From Nocardia wallacei (GTDB lineage: Bacteria; Actinomycetota; Actinomycetes; Mycobacteriales; Mycobacteriaceae), in contig NZ_AP023396.1 of NCBI RefSeq assembly GCF_014466955.1, positions 5,704,001 through 5,768,000 on the forward strand: DNA of 64,000 nucleotides, given 5' to 3'. The translations under genes were made by a program, and so were the position numbers. Within the stretch, counting starts at the first letter, position 1. Every line of letters begins with the position of its first letter. Shown piece by piece: positions 48,980-57,405 of the stretch. Under the pieces are notes generated by a model. That model saw nothing but the letters and a program-made list of their open reading frames with translations. It was not told the DNA's origin and did no database searches.

Positions 48980-50850
48980 CACTTCACTGCCTTCACGATG
49001 TTCTCTCCTGCCCATCCGCCGACACCACTACCTACGAAACCGCCGATGATCGCGCCGCCGATGGCGCCAGGCGGTCCGAGCCACGCCCCTCCGGCTGCAC
49101 CTGTAGCCGCACCCAGGCCAATACTCCCGAGAGCCGATCCGGCACCAGAGCCGACTGCTTCCCAGCCGTCCTTGCCGTGTTGCCAGTCGTCGTAGGACTG
49201 GTACGCGGAGAAGCCGATCGAGGCCAGCGGGCCACCGACTTTGCCCGCCCTCGACAGCATGTCGGTCTGCGACCCGAGCCGGGCGGCGTCGTCACCCAGT
49301 TCCATGGCGTGGGCTGCCTGCTGTCCGGCGTGTCCGCTACCAGGGTTCTGCAGGGCCATGCCCCCGAGGTTTCGCGATTGTTGGGCCAACAGCCCTGCCT
49401 CGTGGGCAAGGGATTTGCCGCCCTGGACTGCTCCCTCGGCGGTGCCGCTCGCTGCCGCGTCACCCGCGGTCGCGAACGGATGTTTGCCGGTTCCGTCGAT
49501 GGTGGAGGACACGGGGTTGTTCCCCGCTACTGCTTCAGACCAAGATCGCACCATGTCCCAGGGGCCAGCGGCCGGTTTTCCCGGTTCCGGAGGCTTGGTT
49601 TGCAGGACCGAACCATCGGAAAAATTGACCAGAGTCGAGCCGTCGGGCTGTTGGGTCAGGTGACCCCATTTCCCTTCGCCGAATTGCATATTCACCGAAC
49701 CGTCCGGGCCGATGAATCCCTTGTATCCGGCACTGTTGGACACGCCGACAAGTTGTTCCTGGCCATCGGCGCCGATCACGTTCGAGTAGGTCACCGTCGC
49801 GCCGTTCGGTGCGGTCCACGAACGGTTTACCTGATCACCGTTCTTTGCCTCGGTGATGACGCCGCGGCTGTCGGGCAGCTGGGTCGAAGTCGACACCAGG
49901 CTGCGGCCATTGGGACCCACAGTGTAAGTCTCGGTCACACCGGGCGACTTCGGGACCTGTTCCAGCTTCGTGGTGGACCCGTCCGGATGCGTCACCACGG
50001 TGTCGATGACACCGGAGCCATCCGACCGGGGCGTGGCGACCGACGCGGTGATCGTCCCGTCCGGGTTCCGGGTAGTCGTGTGCACTGTCCCGTCGGGGTC
50101 GGTGATCGATTCGATGAAATTCGGCGGGCCGCCGTTCTCGGGCGGCTTCAATGTAATCGTCTTGCCGTCGGCAGTGGTGACTTCGACCGGGCGGCCTTCC
50201 TCCAAGGCTTGGATCGCACCGGTCGGTGTGAATCCGGGGGGCGCAATGAGGCCCTGACCGGGATTCAAGGCGCGCAGGGTCTTCGACGGAGCTTCCTGGA
50301 CAACCAGAGTGTTGAGTTCGGACTTGGCGGTAGCCAGCTTCGCCCGCACGCCATCAGCGACGCCGGCGGCGTGCCGCAGCGCGCCCAGCATGTCAAGAGT
50401 GTGCCGTCCGGCCTCGGTCGTCACCGCGAGCACGGCAGCCTGGACATCACCGCGGTCACCGCCCGCTTGTTCGAGTTGCCGCACCTTCTCCCGCGCGGTC
50501 ACGATGCCGGTGTCGCCGACTTCGAATCCCGCGCCGACGTACCCGTTGCGCTTGTTGATTACGAAGTTTTTCGCATCCTGCAGCTCGGTCTGGCTCACGG
50601 ACAACGCGTCCTTGATGGTGCTGATCTTGCCGGAGATGTGGCTACCGGCCGTCTTCTCATTCACCACCCGACGGGCCGCCGCGTCGGCGCCGGCACCCTT
50701 CCACGACTCGGCCAGATCGTCCTGCTCGATCAACATCGACCGCAGCTTCTCGTCGAGCTTGGTCACCAGCGTGCCCAATGCAGTTGCACCTGTACCGAGA
50801 GTGTCCGGCTTCCAGCCCTCGACGTCAGGTACTCGCAGCGGACCGGTCAT
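48979..50850 (-). CDS. Large WXG-type T7SS protein with beta-repeats and glycine zipper
   Basis: 623 residues. The N-terminal 200 residues are helical with a W-x-G turn (ESWKGAGADAA, Trp50-Gly52), like LXG/WXG100 export domains. The middle (about 210-430) is built of DG-centred beta-repeats (DPDGTVHTTTRNPDGTI, HPDGSTTKLEQV, GPDGSVNMQFGEGKWGHL). The last 60 residues are a glycine zipper (GLGAATGAAGGAWLGPPGAI, then GGFVGSGVGGW). No catalytic toxin domain is seen, so membrane insertion by the zipper is the best guess. The start overlaps the upstream EspC-like gene by 4 bp. Confidence 0.75.
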   Translation of the reverse strand: MTGPLRVPDVEGWKPDTLGTGATALGTLVTKLDEKLRSMLIEQDDLAESWKGAGADAAARRVVNEKTAGSHISGKISTIKDALSVSQTELQDAKNFVINKRNGYVGAGFEVGDTGIVTAREKVRQLEQAGGDRGDVQAAVLAVTTEAGRHTLDMLGALRHAAGVADGVRAKLATAKSELNTLVVQEAPSKTLRALNPGQGLIAPPGFTPTGAIQALEEGRPVEVTTADGKTITLKPPENGGPPNFIESITDPDGTVHTTTRNPDGTITASVATPRSDGSGVIDTVVTHPDGSTTKLEQVPKSPGVTETYTVGPNGRSLVSTSTQLPDSRGVITEAKNGDQVNRSWTAPNGATVTYSNVIGADGQEQLVGVSNSAGYKGFIGPDGSVNMQFGEGKWGHLTQQPDGSTLVNFSDGSVLQTKPPEPGKPAAGPWDMVRSWSEAVAGNNPVSSTIDGTGKHPFATAGDAAASGTAEGAVQGGKSLAHEAGLLAQQSRNLGGMALQNPGSGHAGQQAAHAMELGDDAARLGSQTDMLSRAGKVGGPLASIGFSAYQSYDDWQHGKDGWEAVGSGAGSALGSIGLGAATGAAGGAWLGPPGAIGGAIIGGFVGSGVGGWAGENIVKAVK

Positions 50851-51137
50851 TGCAGGCCCCGCATCGCTTGCAGACGACCTGCGAAGTCCTGGTCCTGAAT
50901 CTCGTACTTGTCACCGGCACCGCGGGCGATCTCCGACATCTCCGCCGGTCGCGATGCGAAACTGACCAACGCGCCCTTGATCGCGTCGCACACCTCCGTC
51001 AGAGCGCCCTCCACGGTGGTGCCGGGAAACGAGCCGTCCGCGCCCATGGTGACACCGTCGGCCAGGCTCTCGATCTCCCCTGATAACCCGTCCAGCCATT
51101 TCGACCATGTACGCAGTGCGTCCGGATCAACCTGCAC
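50847..51137 (-). CDS. EspC/WXG100-like small T7SS protein
   Basis: 96 residues, all helical, beginning VDPDALRTWSKWLDGLSGEI in the manner of EspC (DUF2580) proteins; the turn FPGTT replaces WxG. It likely pairs with the N-terminal helices of the following large protein for export through an ESX system, whose core genes are not in this window. First gene of a three-gene operon with 4-bp and 1-bp overlaps. Confidence 0.8.
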   Translation of the reverse strand: MQVDPDALRTWSKWLDGLSGEIESLADGVTMGADGSFPGTTVEGALTEVCDAIKGALVSFASRPAEMSEIARGAGDKYEIQDQDFAGRLQAMRGLQ

Positions 51138-51247
51138 GTGCTCCCCCTCCTCACCGACAGCCGTAGCCCCAGGCCCTGGAATCAGGGACTGATGATACAG
51201 CCGGTATGGAGGTGAGACCGATCATACTGCGGCCCGGACCACGACAA

Positions 51248-51445
51248 CTATCGCATGGCAACCATCAGGGTGTGGTTCGCCGTCACAGCTGTCTCGTGGC
51301 CGCGCAAGTGCTCGATGCTCGGAACGGCGGCGGTGTCGTACGGTGCGACCGCGGCGGGCAACTCGGCGATGCACATGTCCGCACGGAACTCGACCAGTTC
51401 ACCCGCGACGATCTCAAAACCGGCATCGCCGCCCGGACCGACCAT
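51248..51445 (-). CDS. Small ORF, possible gene remnant
   Basis: 65 residues from ATG 51445: GGDAGFEIVAGELVEFRADM, then AAVPSIEHLRGHETAV. The VPSxxHL element recalls VPSPTHL in the broken gene at 51860-52140, so both may descend from one small-protein family. No ribosome site. The rest of 51138-51547, upstream of the T7SS operon, should contain its promoter. Confidence 0.3.
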   Translation of the reverse strand: MVGPGGDAGFEIVAGELVEFRADMCIAELPAAVAPYDTAAVPSIEHLRGHETAVTANHTLMVAMR

Positions 51446-51547
51446 GGCGGACCAGGGACTCCCGCCGCCGTACGCTCAACGCGCTACGCGCCATGAGTGA
51501 AATGACCGGTACGGCAGTCGGTTTCGAATCTTCGGCCATTGGTTGCC

Positions 51548-51853
51548 CTACGGGATGCGCCCGGAGTCCGGCTTGATATGCCGGGCCTTCACGAGGACCT
51601 GATAGGTGACGCGCTTCCGTGGACAGTCCTCGCGGTTATACGCCAGGTGCTGCTGCATGATCCGGTGGGCTGCCGCGACCGTCACCGGGTACTCCGGCAC
51701 CTCGTGTGTCCACCCCACGGCCCATAGAACTTGTGTCGACGCCTCGCTGTCGTGCCGCTCGTACTCGCGTTCAGCGCGAAGCAGCGGGTACACCACTCCC
51801 CCAGTGACCACAAGCAGCGCCGCGATCACCAACCAAAGCGCCCCGAGGTTCAT
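51548..51853 (-). CDS. Small membrane-anchored protein
   Basis: 101 residues: an N-terminal helix (LGALWLVIAALLVVTGGVVY) and a soluble part with VLWAVGWTHEVPEYPVTVAA and YNREDCPRKRVTYQVLVKAR. Natural composition, ATG 51853. No family recognised. Last gene before the tRNA-linked element boundary. Confidence 0.55.
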   Translation of the reverse strand: MNLGALWLVIAALLVVTGGVVYPLLRAEREYERHDSEASTQVLWAVGWTHEVPEYPVTVAAAHRIMQQHLAYNREDCPRKRVTYQVLVKARHIKPDSGRIP

Positions 51854-51859
51854 ACCTGC

Positions 51860-52140
51860 CCATCTGACAGGGAAGTATCGTCCAGCGGGCGAAACTCATA
51901 CGGGGGCAGGCAGTTTCGACATCAACGATGCACATCAGCGCGTGCAGCTGGATCGTATCGAGATGGGTCGGCGACGGTACGATCACGGCGTCGACGTCAG
52001 CGTCACGCACCTGGTCGACAAGCGGAAGCACGGACGGTCCAGGCCAGCCACAGGCGATAGCCGAGTTGGCGTGCCAGCCTGCGGATTCTGGCGTTCTCCA
52101 ACTCCGACCATGCGCTGACCGAAATGTCTACCCAGGAAGC
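51860..52140 (-). pseudogene. Frameshifted small gene next to tRNA fragment
   Basis: One frame gives SAWSELENARIRRLARQLGY (about 52125-52060) and another continues with SVLPLVDQVRDADVDAVIVP, then SPTHLDTIQLHALMCIVDVE and RMSFARW to about 51880. A single-base shift near 52050 would fuse them into one domain resembling small resolvase-fold-like proteins of actinobacteria. As it stands the gene is broken; it then runs on without a clear end into the 51548-51853 gene. Confidence 0.4.
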
Positions 52141-52162
52141 CCTGCCCGGGGCGGGTGACGAG

Positions 52163-52209
52163 TGGGCGCAGAGGGGTTCGAACCCCCGACCGCTGGTGTG
52201 TAAAACCAG
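52163..52209 (-). tRNA. tRNA-Val(TAC) 3' half: element attachment site
   Basis: On the minus strand the anticodon stem-loop CTGGT-TTTACAC-ACCAG (anticodon TAC) is followed by the T-arm GGGGG-TTCGAAC-CCCTC and acceptor strand TGCGCCC-A. The 5' half (acceptor GGGCGCA and D-arm) is absent upstream, where unrelated AT-richer DNA begins. Integrases commonly cut tRNA genes in the anticodon or T arm, so this is best read as an att site marking the left end of an integrated element. Confidence 0.7.
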
Positions 52210-52904
52210 TATGTCCGTCAACATCTGAATAGCTTTGCTTCCTGCGTCTTTGGCGCGAACCGAACGTGCACTACAAGGCGGTTTCTGAACACAGGACGTG
52301 GACACGAAAGAACATTGAATCCCATCAATGGACACGTGTCTGCCCCATGTTTTGCCCCACACAAAGCCCTCGGTGCCCCATGTGCTTCCAAGACCAGATA
52401 GCCCGAGGGCGATTGGAGGTGCTGCGGAAGCCCACCACCGACGGATTATGAGTCCATTGCCTCAGAACACTGCCCTGACCTGCGTATATACTGCTCACAG
52501 GCGAGCAAAGTCGTAAAATCTAGAGCTGTTGAACGGCAGTCTTAGCGATCTTGTTCACTACGCCAGCGTCGTTGGCTCAAGCCCAGTATCGCGCACCAAC
52601 ATCTACGCAGTTCAGATCCGGCATTCGCCGGGCCGGGCCTGCCTTGCTTCGTGCCAGAACGAGACTCCTCCGCCATTCACTGCCCGACAGGGCTGCCGAG
52701 AACTCGGTGGCTGAGCGTAGTTCCGCGTTGGCAGATCCAGGGCGACCTCCGCGTACCAGGACGCCTAAGAGTCCCCGCAGGAGTACCACGAGTGCCGTAG
52801 GGCCAGCAGCTAATCTACCGCCTAGCACGGGCTTCGAAGCCAACGACCGTCGTGGACTACAAAGATTTTTCTTTGCTTTCAGAGTTAGACTGGAAGAGAA
52901 AAGC
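52210..52904. other. 695-bp left end of mobile element, no intact gene
   Basis: Lower-GC DNA with no convincing gene. GCCCCA(TG) occurs three times at 52344-52382. At about 52563-52600 the string TGGCTCAAGCCCAGT followed by ATCGCGCACCA looks like a tRNA T-arm and acceptor end with CCA, but no cloverleaf could be folded around it. An integrase gene would be expected here and is not seen. Confidence 0.4.
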
Positions 52905-54362
52905 ATGTATAGTAGCCGTTCGGACTTAGCTCTGAGCTGTCACGACGAAGGACGAAACGTGCGTTTACGATTGGTTAATACCGGTACGGTCCGAGAGGCC
53001 ACCGTGGACCTGCGAGACCTCGTTGTTGTCATGGGTTATAACGGTTCGGGGAAATCTACTATTGCGACAGTGCTTTATGCAGCAGTAAAATCCGCGTCAA
53101 GGGGTCGACGCAGAGGTCCGGTCGCAGGTTCTCAACGAAGCATCCGAGCTTCGAGAGCTATTCGTAGTCAGGGACGAGAATTTCGTAGGGAAGCCAACAG
53201 AATTCTAGAATCTGCACCGGAGCTTGACTACGATGAGTTCGCAAACCGCATTGTAGATGCTGCGGGTTTGATTTATCGATCGATTTTGCAGGAGTTTGGC
53301 GCTGCCTTAGCACATGAAATTGCCGCAGGATTTGGTTGCTCCGTCGAAGACCTGCCGACAAGGAATGTCCAAGGCAAGAGACTTCCCATGCGAATCATCG
53401 TGACGAGCGAAAATCCACAGTGGGCTGTTACACTTCGAGTTCGAAGGAAAGACGTATTCGTCGAAGCAGAAGTGCAATCCGAGATCACATTGTCCGACAT
53501 CGACAATGACGATTATATCAGCTATCTGGCGGAGCGCGTTTCTACAAGCAAAATTCCACTGTCGTCGTTTATATCGGCCAAAATTTTGGACTATGTCTTC
53601 GCTGATATCCCTCCTGCTGCCCACTTCCTTCCGGCTGCCCGTGCCGGACTCCTACAGTCCCATCGCCTAGTTGCTGCAACAATGGTTCAGCAAAGTCCAT
53701 TCATTGGTATCTCTGATCAAATTGCCTTGCCAAGCCTTTCCGGTGTTGTGGCAGATTTTGTCGCGGAAATTCTCTTGGGAGAAAGGAGGAGTGACCGCGC
53801 GTTTACTCAACTGGCTCGAAAGCTAGAGCAAACGGTACTCGGCGGGCGAGTAGAACGCTTGGGCTCCACATCAGAGTATCCCGAGATTCAATACTCGGAC
53901 AGAACCGGTGACTACCCGTTACACCGCACGAGTTCTATGGTATCCGAGCTAGCCACCCTCGTACTTCTACTCAAATCTCATGTTTCTAGCGGTGAGCTGC
54001 TAATTGTGGAGGAACCCGAGAGCCATTTGCACCCTCGGGCCCAGGCACAGCTTGCAGGGGTGCTTTATGAGGCTTCCCAAAAAGGTTTGAAGGTTATGTT
54101 AACGACCCACAGCGACTACTTCGTCTCAGAGCTTAACATAAAGATATCCGAAGAAGGCTCCACGAGGAGTTCTGGTATCTCGAACGGTAGAGTGGTGGCA
54201 TATTGGGCCAACCGCATTCCTGATGACGGTACACGGCTGGAAAAATTGCCGGTAGATCCACTTGACGGCATATCTCAAATGTCGTTCACCGAAGTCGCGG
54301 AGGCCCAGTATGGGAGGCAAGTCCAACTGCAAACCAACGCGGCAAAAAAAGCGGAGGAGTAA
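52905..54362 (+). CDS. AAA/OLD-like ATPase, putative defence protein
   Basis: 485 residues. Walker A GYNGSGKST is at residues 44-52, directly after DLVVVMG, as in SMC/OLD-type AAA_15 ATPases. The signature region, Walker B LLIVEEPESHLHPRAQAQL (about residue 364) and the switch TTHSDYF near 402 follow in the C-terminal third. No Toprim nuclease domain is attached, so nuclease activity must come from a partner. The next gene overlaps its end by 53 bp. Codon use and base composition are clearly more AT-rich than the host genes. ATG 52905 has GGAAGAG upstream. Confidence 0.83.
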   Translation: MYSSRSDLALSCHDEGRNVRLRLVNTGTVREATVDLRDLVVVMGYNGSGKSTIATVLYAAVKSASRGRRRGPVAGSQRSIRASRAIRSQGREFRREANRILESAPELDYDEFANRIVDAAGLIYRSILQEFGAALAHEIAAGFGCSVEDLPTRNVQGKRLPMRIIVTSENPQWAVTLRVRRKDVFVEAEVQSEITLSDIDNDDYISYLAERVSTSKIPLSSFISAKILDYVFADIPPAAHFLPAARAGLLQSHRLVAATMVQQSPFIGISDQIALPSLSGVVADFVAEILLGERRSDRAFTQLARKLEQTVLGGRVERLGSTSEYPEIQYSDRTGDYPLHRTSSMVSELATLVLLLKSHVSSGELLIVEEPESHLHPRAQAQLAGVLYEASQKGLKVMLTTHSDYFVSELNIKISEEGSTRSSGISNGRVVAYWANRIPDDGTRLEKLPVDPLDGISQMSFTEVAEAQYGRQVQLQTNAAKKAEE

Positions 54363-54813
54363 AGGCGGAGAATCCTTCCCTTGGTGCGATTGTTGCATGG
54401 TAAATAAGGTGCAGGATTCTGGCACCGATGCCAAGACCCCTACGGTAGACCGCTCAGGTGAAGATATTGATTGGCAGATAGCCTCTGGTACATTAATACA
54501 GAAGAATCATGACACCACTGGCAAATTGTGCGATTTTCTGGTATCGCGCGAGTCGAGGGATCGCGCCTACATTACCGTAGAACTGAAAAGTAGAGTCCAG
54601 GACGTCCGGTCGATTATTGAGCAAGTTCAAAATGGTGCAAATATTCTTAACCAGTGCGGCGAAGATTCTCAGCAGTTCTTCGCAGTTCTAATTAAATCCA
54701 GAGGCATCAGCCCGCACGCCTACAAAATCCTCAAGGCGGCCAGAATAAACTATAGGGGTAGAAAATTCATGATTCGTGTCGAAAAATCCGGATTCGATCT
54801 ATCACAACTATGA
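54310..54813 (+). CDS. PD-(D/E)xK-like small protein, ATPase partner
   Basis: 167 residues. After a basic, Cys-containing N-terminus (RQKKRRSKGG, PWCDCC) comes LCDFLVSRESRDRAYITVEL, then KSR. Asp75 and Glu91-x-Lys93 have the spacing of the PD-(D/E)xK nuclease core, and a following helix (VRSIIEQVQNGANIL) supports the fold. GGAGG lies 7 bp before ATG 54310; ATG 54397 is an alternative. Overlap with the ATPase gene implies a two-component system, probably nucleolytic anti-phage defence. No family name can be given. Confidence 0.65.
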   Translation: MGGKSNCKPTRQKKRRSKGGESFPWCDCCMVNKVQDSGTDAKTPTVDRSGEDIDWQIASGTLIQKNHDTTGKLCDFLVSRESRDRAYITVELKSRVQDVRSIIEQVQNGANILNQCGEDSQQFFAVLIKSRGISPHAYKILKAARINYRGRKFMIRVEKSGFDLSQL

Positions 54814-54973
54814 TTGTTCGAAACATGGATAACGAGCGGTCTCCCGTTGATTCGTCACCGAACGCAATCACTCATCTGTTTCTCAAAATTCTTCTCCACC
54901 ACGGGCGTGTCGCCGATGTTCTGCCGGTGAAGCAACGGCCCCCGGGCGATCCGCTCCACGGTGGACGAGAACC

Positions 54974-55453
54974 TCACCTCGGCGATTGATCCGGCGTGCC
55001 GCACCGCCGCCGACGATCGGCATCGCGATCGCGAGCCCTGCCATGCCCTTGCCGGTTGTTGAGTACATCGACCACATCGCGGGTGCGGTACGCGCGCCGC
55101 TTCCCCGTGCTGCTGTCCTGATAAGAGGCGTGCTCATCAAGGAAGGCCCGGTACTGAGTGACGGTCTTCCCGTCGACACCCAACAACCGTGCTATCGCGC
55201 CGAGCGTCCGATACTCGTCGGGGTCGATGGGCATCTCGTAGGCCGCCGGCCGACGCTCGTCCTGCCAGCGGGCCAGCCACGCATCGACCGCAGCACTGTC
55301 GTACTCGCGGGCACGCGGGCCGCTGCCGGTCCGCGCACGCTCCTGCTCGGCGGCGGGGAAGTCCGGGCGTGTGGCCCAATGGTTCTGCACGGTTTGCAGG
55401 CTGAGATTGCGTTCCGCAGCCCATTCGGCGAGCGTGACCAGCCGTCGACTCAT
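54974..55453 (-). CDS. Helix-turn-helix DNA-binding protein
   Basis: About 159 residues. Two helix-turn-helix-like segments: VTLAEWAAERNLSLQTVQNH near the N-terminus and LGAIARLLGVDGKTVTQYRA in the middle, the latter like excisionase/MerR-type DNA-binding domains. Typical of actinobacterial mobile elements, as regulator or excisionase. AGGAGG directly abuts ATG 55453, too close to serve it, so translation may begin elsewhere nearby (an upstream start also exists). Confidence 0.65.
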   Translation of the reverse strand: MSRRLVTLAEWAAERNLSLQTVQNHWATRPDFPAAEQERARTGSGPRAREYDSAAVDAWLARWQDERRPAAYEMPIDPDEYRTLGAIARLLGVDGKTVTQYRAFLDEHASYQDSSTGKRRAYRTRDVVDVLNNRQGHGRARDRDADRRRRCGTPDQSPR

Positions 55454-55654
55454 CCTCCTATTGTGGTTGCCTGCGTAGCCGATTCGGTGGCGGGAGCCGG
55501 CCGTCTCGATCACCCCGGTTCTCCTTCCCGTGTACGGGCCCGCGGCCGGCGTTACGCTGGCGGTGCCCTCCTTCGTGGGTGGGCGCCGGGCGGCCGGTAT
55601 GTCCGACCGCGACCTGTCCGGTCGCGGGTTACCGGCCGCCCATCCCCTTGCTGG

Positions 55655-57253
55655 TTACCGGCTCCAGCGGTCGATGTCCTCGCCGGTGATCGCTTCGACC
55701 AACGCCGATATCAGGATCTCCGCGACCGGTGGCGTGACGGCGTTGCCGTACTGGCGGACCTGCTCGCGGTTGTTGCCGAGCACGGTGTATCCGGTCGTGA
55801 AGGCCATCGCGTCGCCGATCTCGCGGGGCTTGAGCATGCGGAACCGGACATCGTCGATCGTCGTTTCGCTGATCGCGTCGACGAGCGCGTACCGGTCTCG
55901 GGTGGACTGCGTCCCCATCGGGCGGTCCACCGGCCGCGCGGCACCGGTGCCGTAGTACGGGACCAACAACGCGTCCCGCAGCTGCGGCGGCACACCACCG
56001 GGAGGCACCACCAGGCCGTGATGGTTGCCGCTGGCGGTCACCGTGGCGAGGGCTTCGGTCACCGCGCGGGCGTCGCTGCCGCCGCCGCGTAGTTCGGCGA
56101 CGAACGGCAGGAACGCCAGCGCGGTCTCCGCCCGTGTCGTCTGCACCCGCTGCGGCCACGTGGCCGGGCGGGCCTGCTTGCCGTCGCGGCCCTCCACCGG
56201 CACCAGCAGCGGCGGAATCATCACCCCGTCGTTCTCCCGCGTGGTGCGCGCCGCAAACGGCAGCGTCACCGGCACCGGGGCCTCGCGCCAGGTGCCGCCG
56301 GTCGGTACGACCATCGGCATCGACGCGTACCGGCGCAGCCCAGCCTTGATCCGCTCCATCGTCTTCGGCGCCAGCGGGCCGACACCGATGACCTCCTTGG
56401 TCTTCTTGTCCCGGAACGTCTTGATCGGCTTGTCCCCGATCCGCTCCCCCGGCTCACTCCAGTCGATCGCGGCGGCGGCGGGCATCGTCGGTGGCTCCAC
56501 CACCGCGTTGCGGCAGCGCACGCGCGGGCAGCGGTAGTGGTACTGCTGGCGGTACCGGCCCATATCGCTGCCCTGGTTCTTGAACACCTGGAGCGCGGCC
56601 ACCCACTCCTCGCACGTCGTGCAATACGCCAACGGCCGCAACCACTTCGACCAATCCGGCTCACGCCCAAGCCCGGTATCCCAATACGCCACATACAGCC
56701 GGTCGCGGGACTGCGGCGCCACCGGCGTGCGGGTCGGCTGGGCGTGCATCGAGTTCATCGCGATCACCCGCGTCCGGTACCCCAAGGCGCGGATCTCGCC
56801 CAGCCAGCGGTCCCACTGATCCCACGCACGGACCTCGACGACGTTCTCGACCACCCCGGCGCGGACCTTGCCGCCACGCTCGATCACTCCCCGCAGATAC
56901 ATCGGCACCTCTTCCATCAGCGCCCGGCTGCGGTCGGCCGCCTCGTCGCGTGGGGTGTCGAACAGGTCGCCCTGCATCGTCCGGTCGTAGTCGCGGGTCT
57001 TGCCGCGCGCTGAGGACCATTGCGGGCATTCCGGGCTCGCCCAGAACAGATCGGCCACGGGCCAGCGCGCGACCTTGTCCTTCGCTTCGCGGATGTCGCC
57101 CAGGTAGTGGTCGGTGTCCGGGAAGTTCGACGCGTGCGTTTCGATCGCGCGGTCCCAGTGGTTCGCCGCGCGGCTCACCCGCACGCCCGGCACGGCGTGC
57201 GCGCCCTGCGAGCTGCCTCCCGCTCCGCAGAACCAGTCCATCAACTCCAGCAT
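55655..57253 (-). CDS. Phage-type DNA (cytosine-5) methyltransferase
   Basis: 532 residues. Motif I WFCGAGGSSQG, motif IV SPECPQWSSARG with the catalytic Cys (the PEC form of phage enzymes), motif VI VVENV, motif VIII PQSRDRLYVAYW and motif X RQYGNAVTPPVAEILI. A zinc-like pair CTTCEEW and CPRVRC sits in the variable region. It likely protects the element from host restriction; no partner endonuclease is adjacent. ATG 57253 preceded by AAGGGA. One of the six palindromic operators lies about 135 bp upstream. Confidence 0.9.
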   Translation of the reverse strand: MLELMDWFCGAGGSSQGAHAVPGVRVSRAANHWDRAIETHASNFPDTDHYLGDIREAKDKVARWPVADLFWASPECPQWSSARGKTRDYDRTMQGDLFDTPRDEAADRSRALMEEVPMYLRGVIERGGKVRAGVVENVVEVRAWDQWDRWLGEIRALGYRTRVIAMNSMHAQPTRTPVAPQSRDRLYVAYWDTGLGREPDWSKWLRPLAYCTTCEEWVAALQVFKNQGSDMGRYRQQYHYRCPRVRCRNAVVEPPTMPAAAAIDWSEPGERIGDKPIKTFRDKKTKEVIGVGPLAPKTMERIKAGLRRYASMPMVVPTGGTWREAPVPVTLPFAARTTRENDGVMIPPLLVPVEGRDGKQARPATWPQRVQTTRAETALAFLPFVAELRGGGSDARAVTEALATVTASGNHHGLVVPPGGVPPQLRDALLVPYYGTGAARPVDRPMGTQSTRDRYALVDAISETTIDDVRFRMLKPREIGDAMAFTTGYTVLGNNREQVRQYGNAVTPPVAEILISALVEAITGEDIDRWSR

Positions 57254-57387
57254 CGCTGTGTCCCTTCCGATTTCGTGGGTGGAAGGAAGTGGTCGAGGTG
57301 TCCGGCCGCCACCACTTCCAATCAACAGTTTACCCGTTTTTAGTCAACAAACGACCCGCTTTCGAATCGAGTACTACTCCAATGTCC

Positions 57388-57405
57388 TTGATGCGTATGC
57401 GTCAA
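57388..57405. promoter_or_regulatory. Palindromic operator copy 1
   Basis: TTGATGCGTATGCGTCAA matches the 18-bp palindrome TTGATGCGTACGCATCAA at 16 positions. It overlaps the stop codon of the SprT-like gene and precedes the methyltransferase gene, so it could control the latter. Confidence 0.6.

Noticed and set aside
52260..52450. Possible integrase remnant on the minus strand near the tRNA fragment
   Set aside because: The frame lacks any tyrosine-recombinase motif (R-HxxR-Y), so no claim can be supported.
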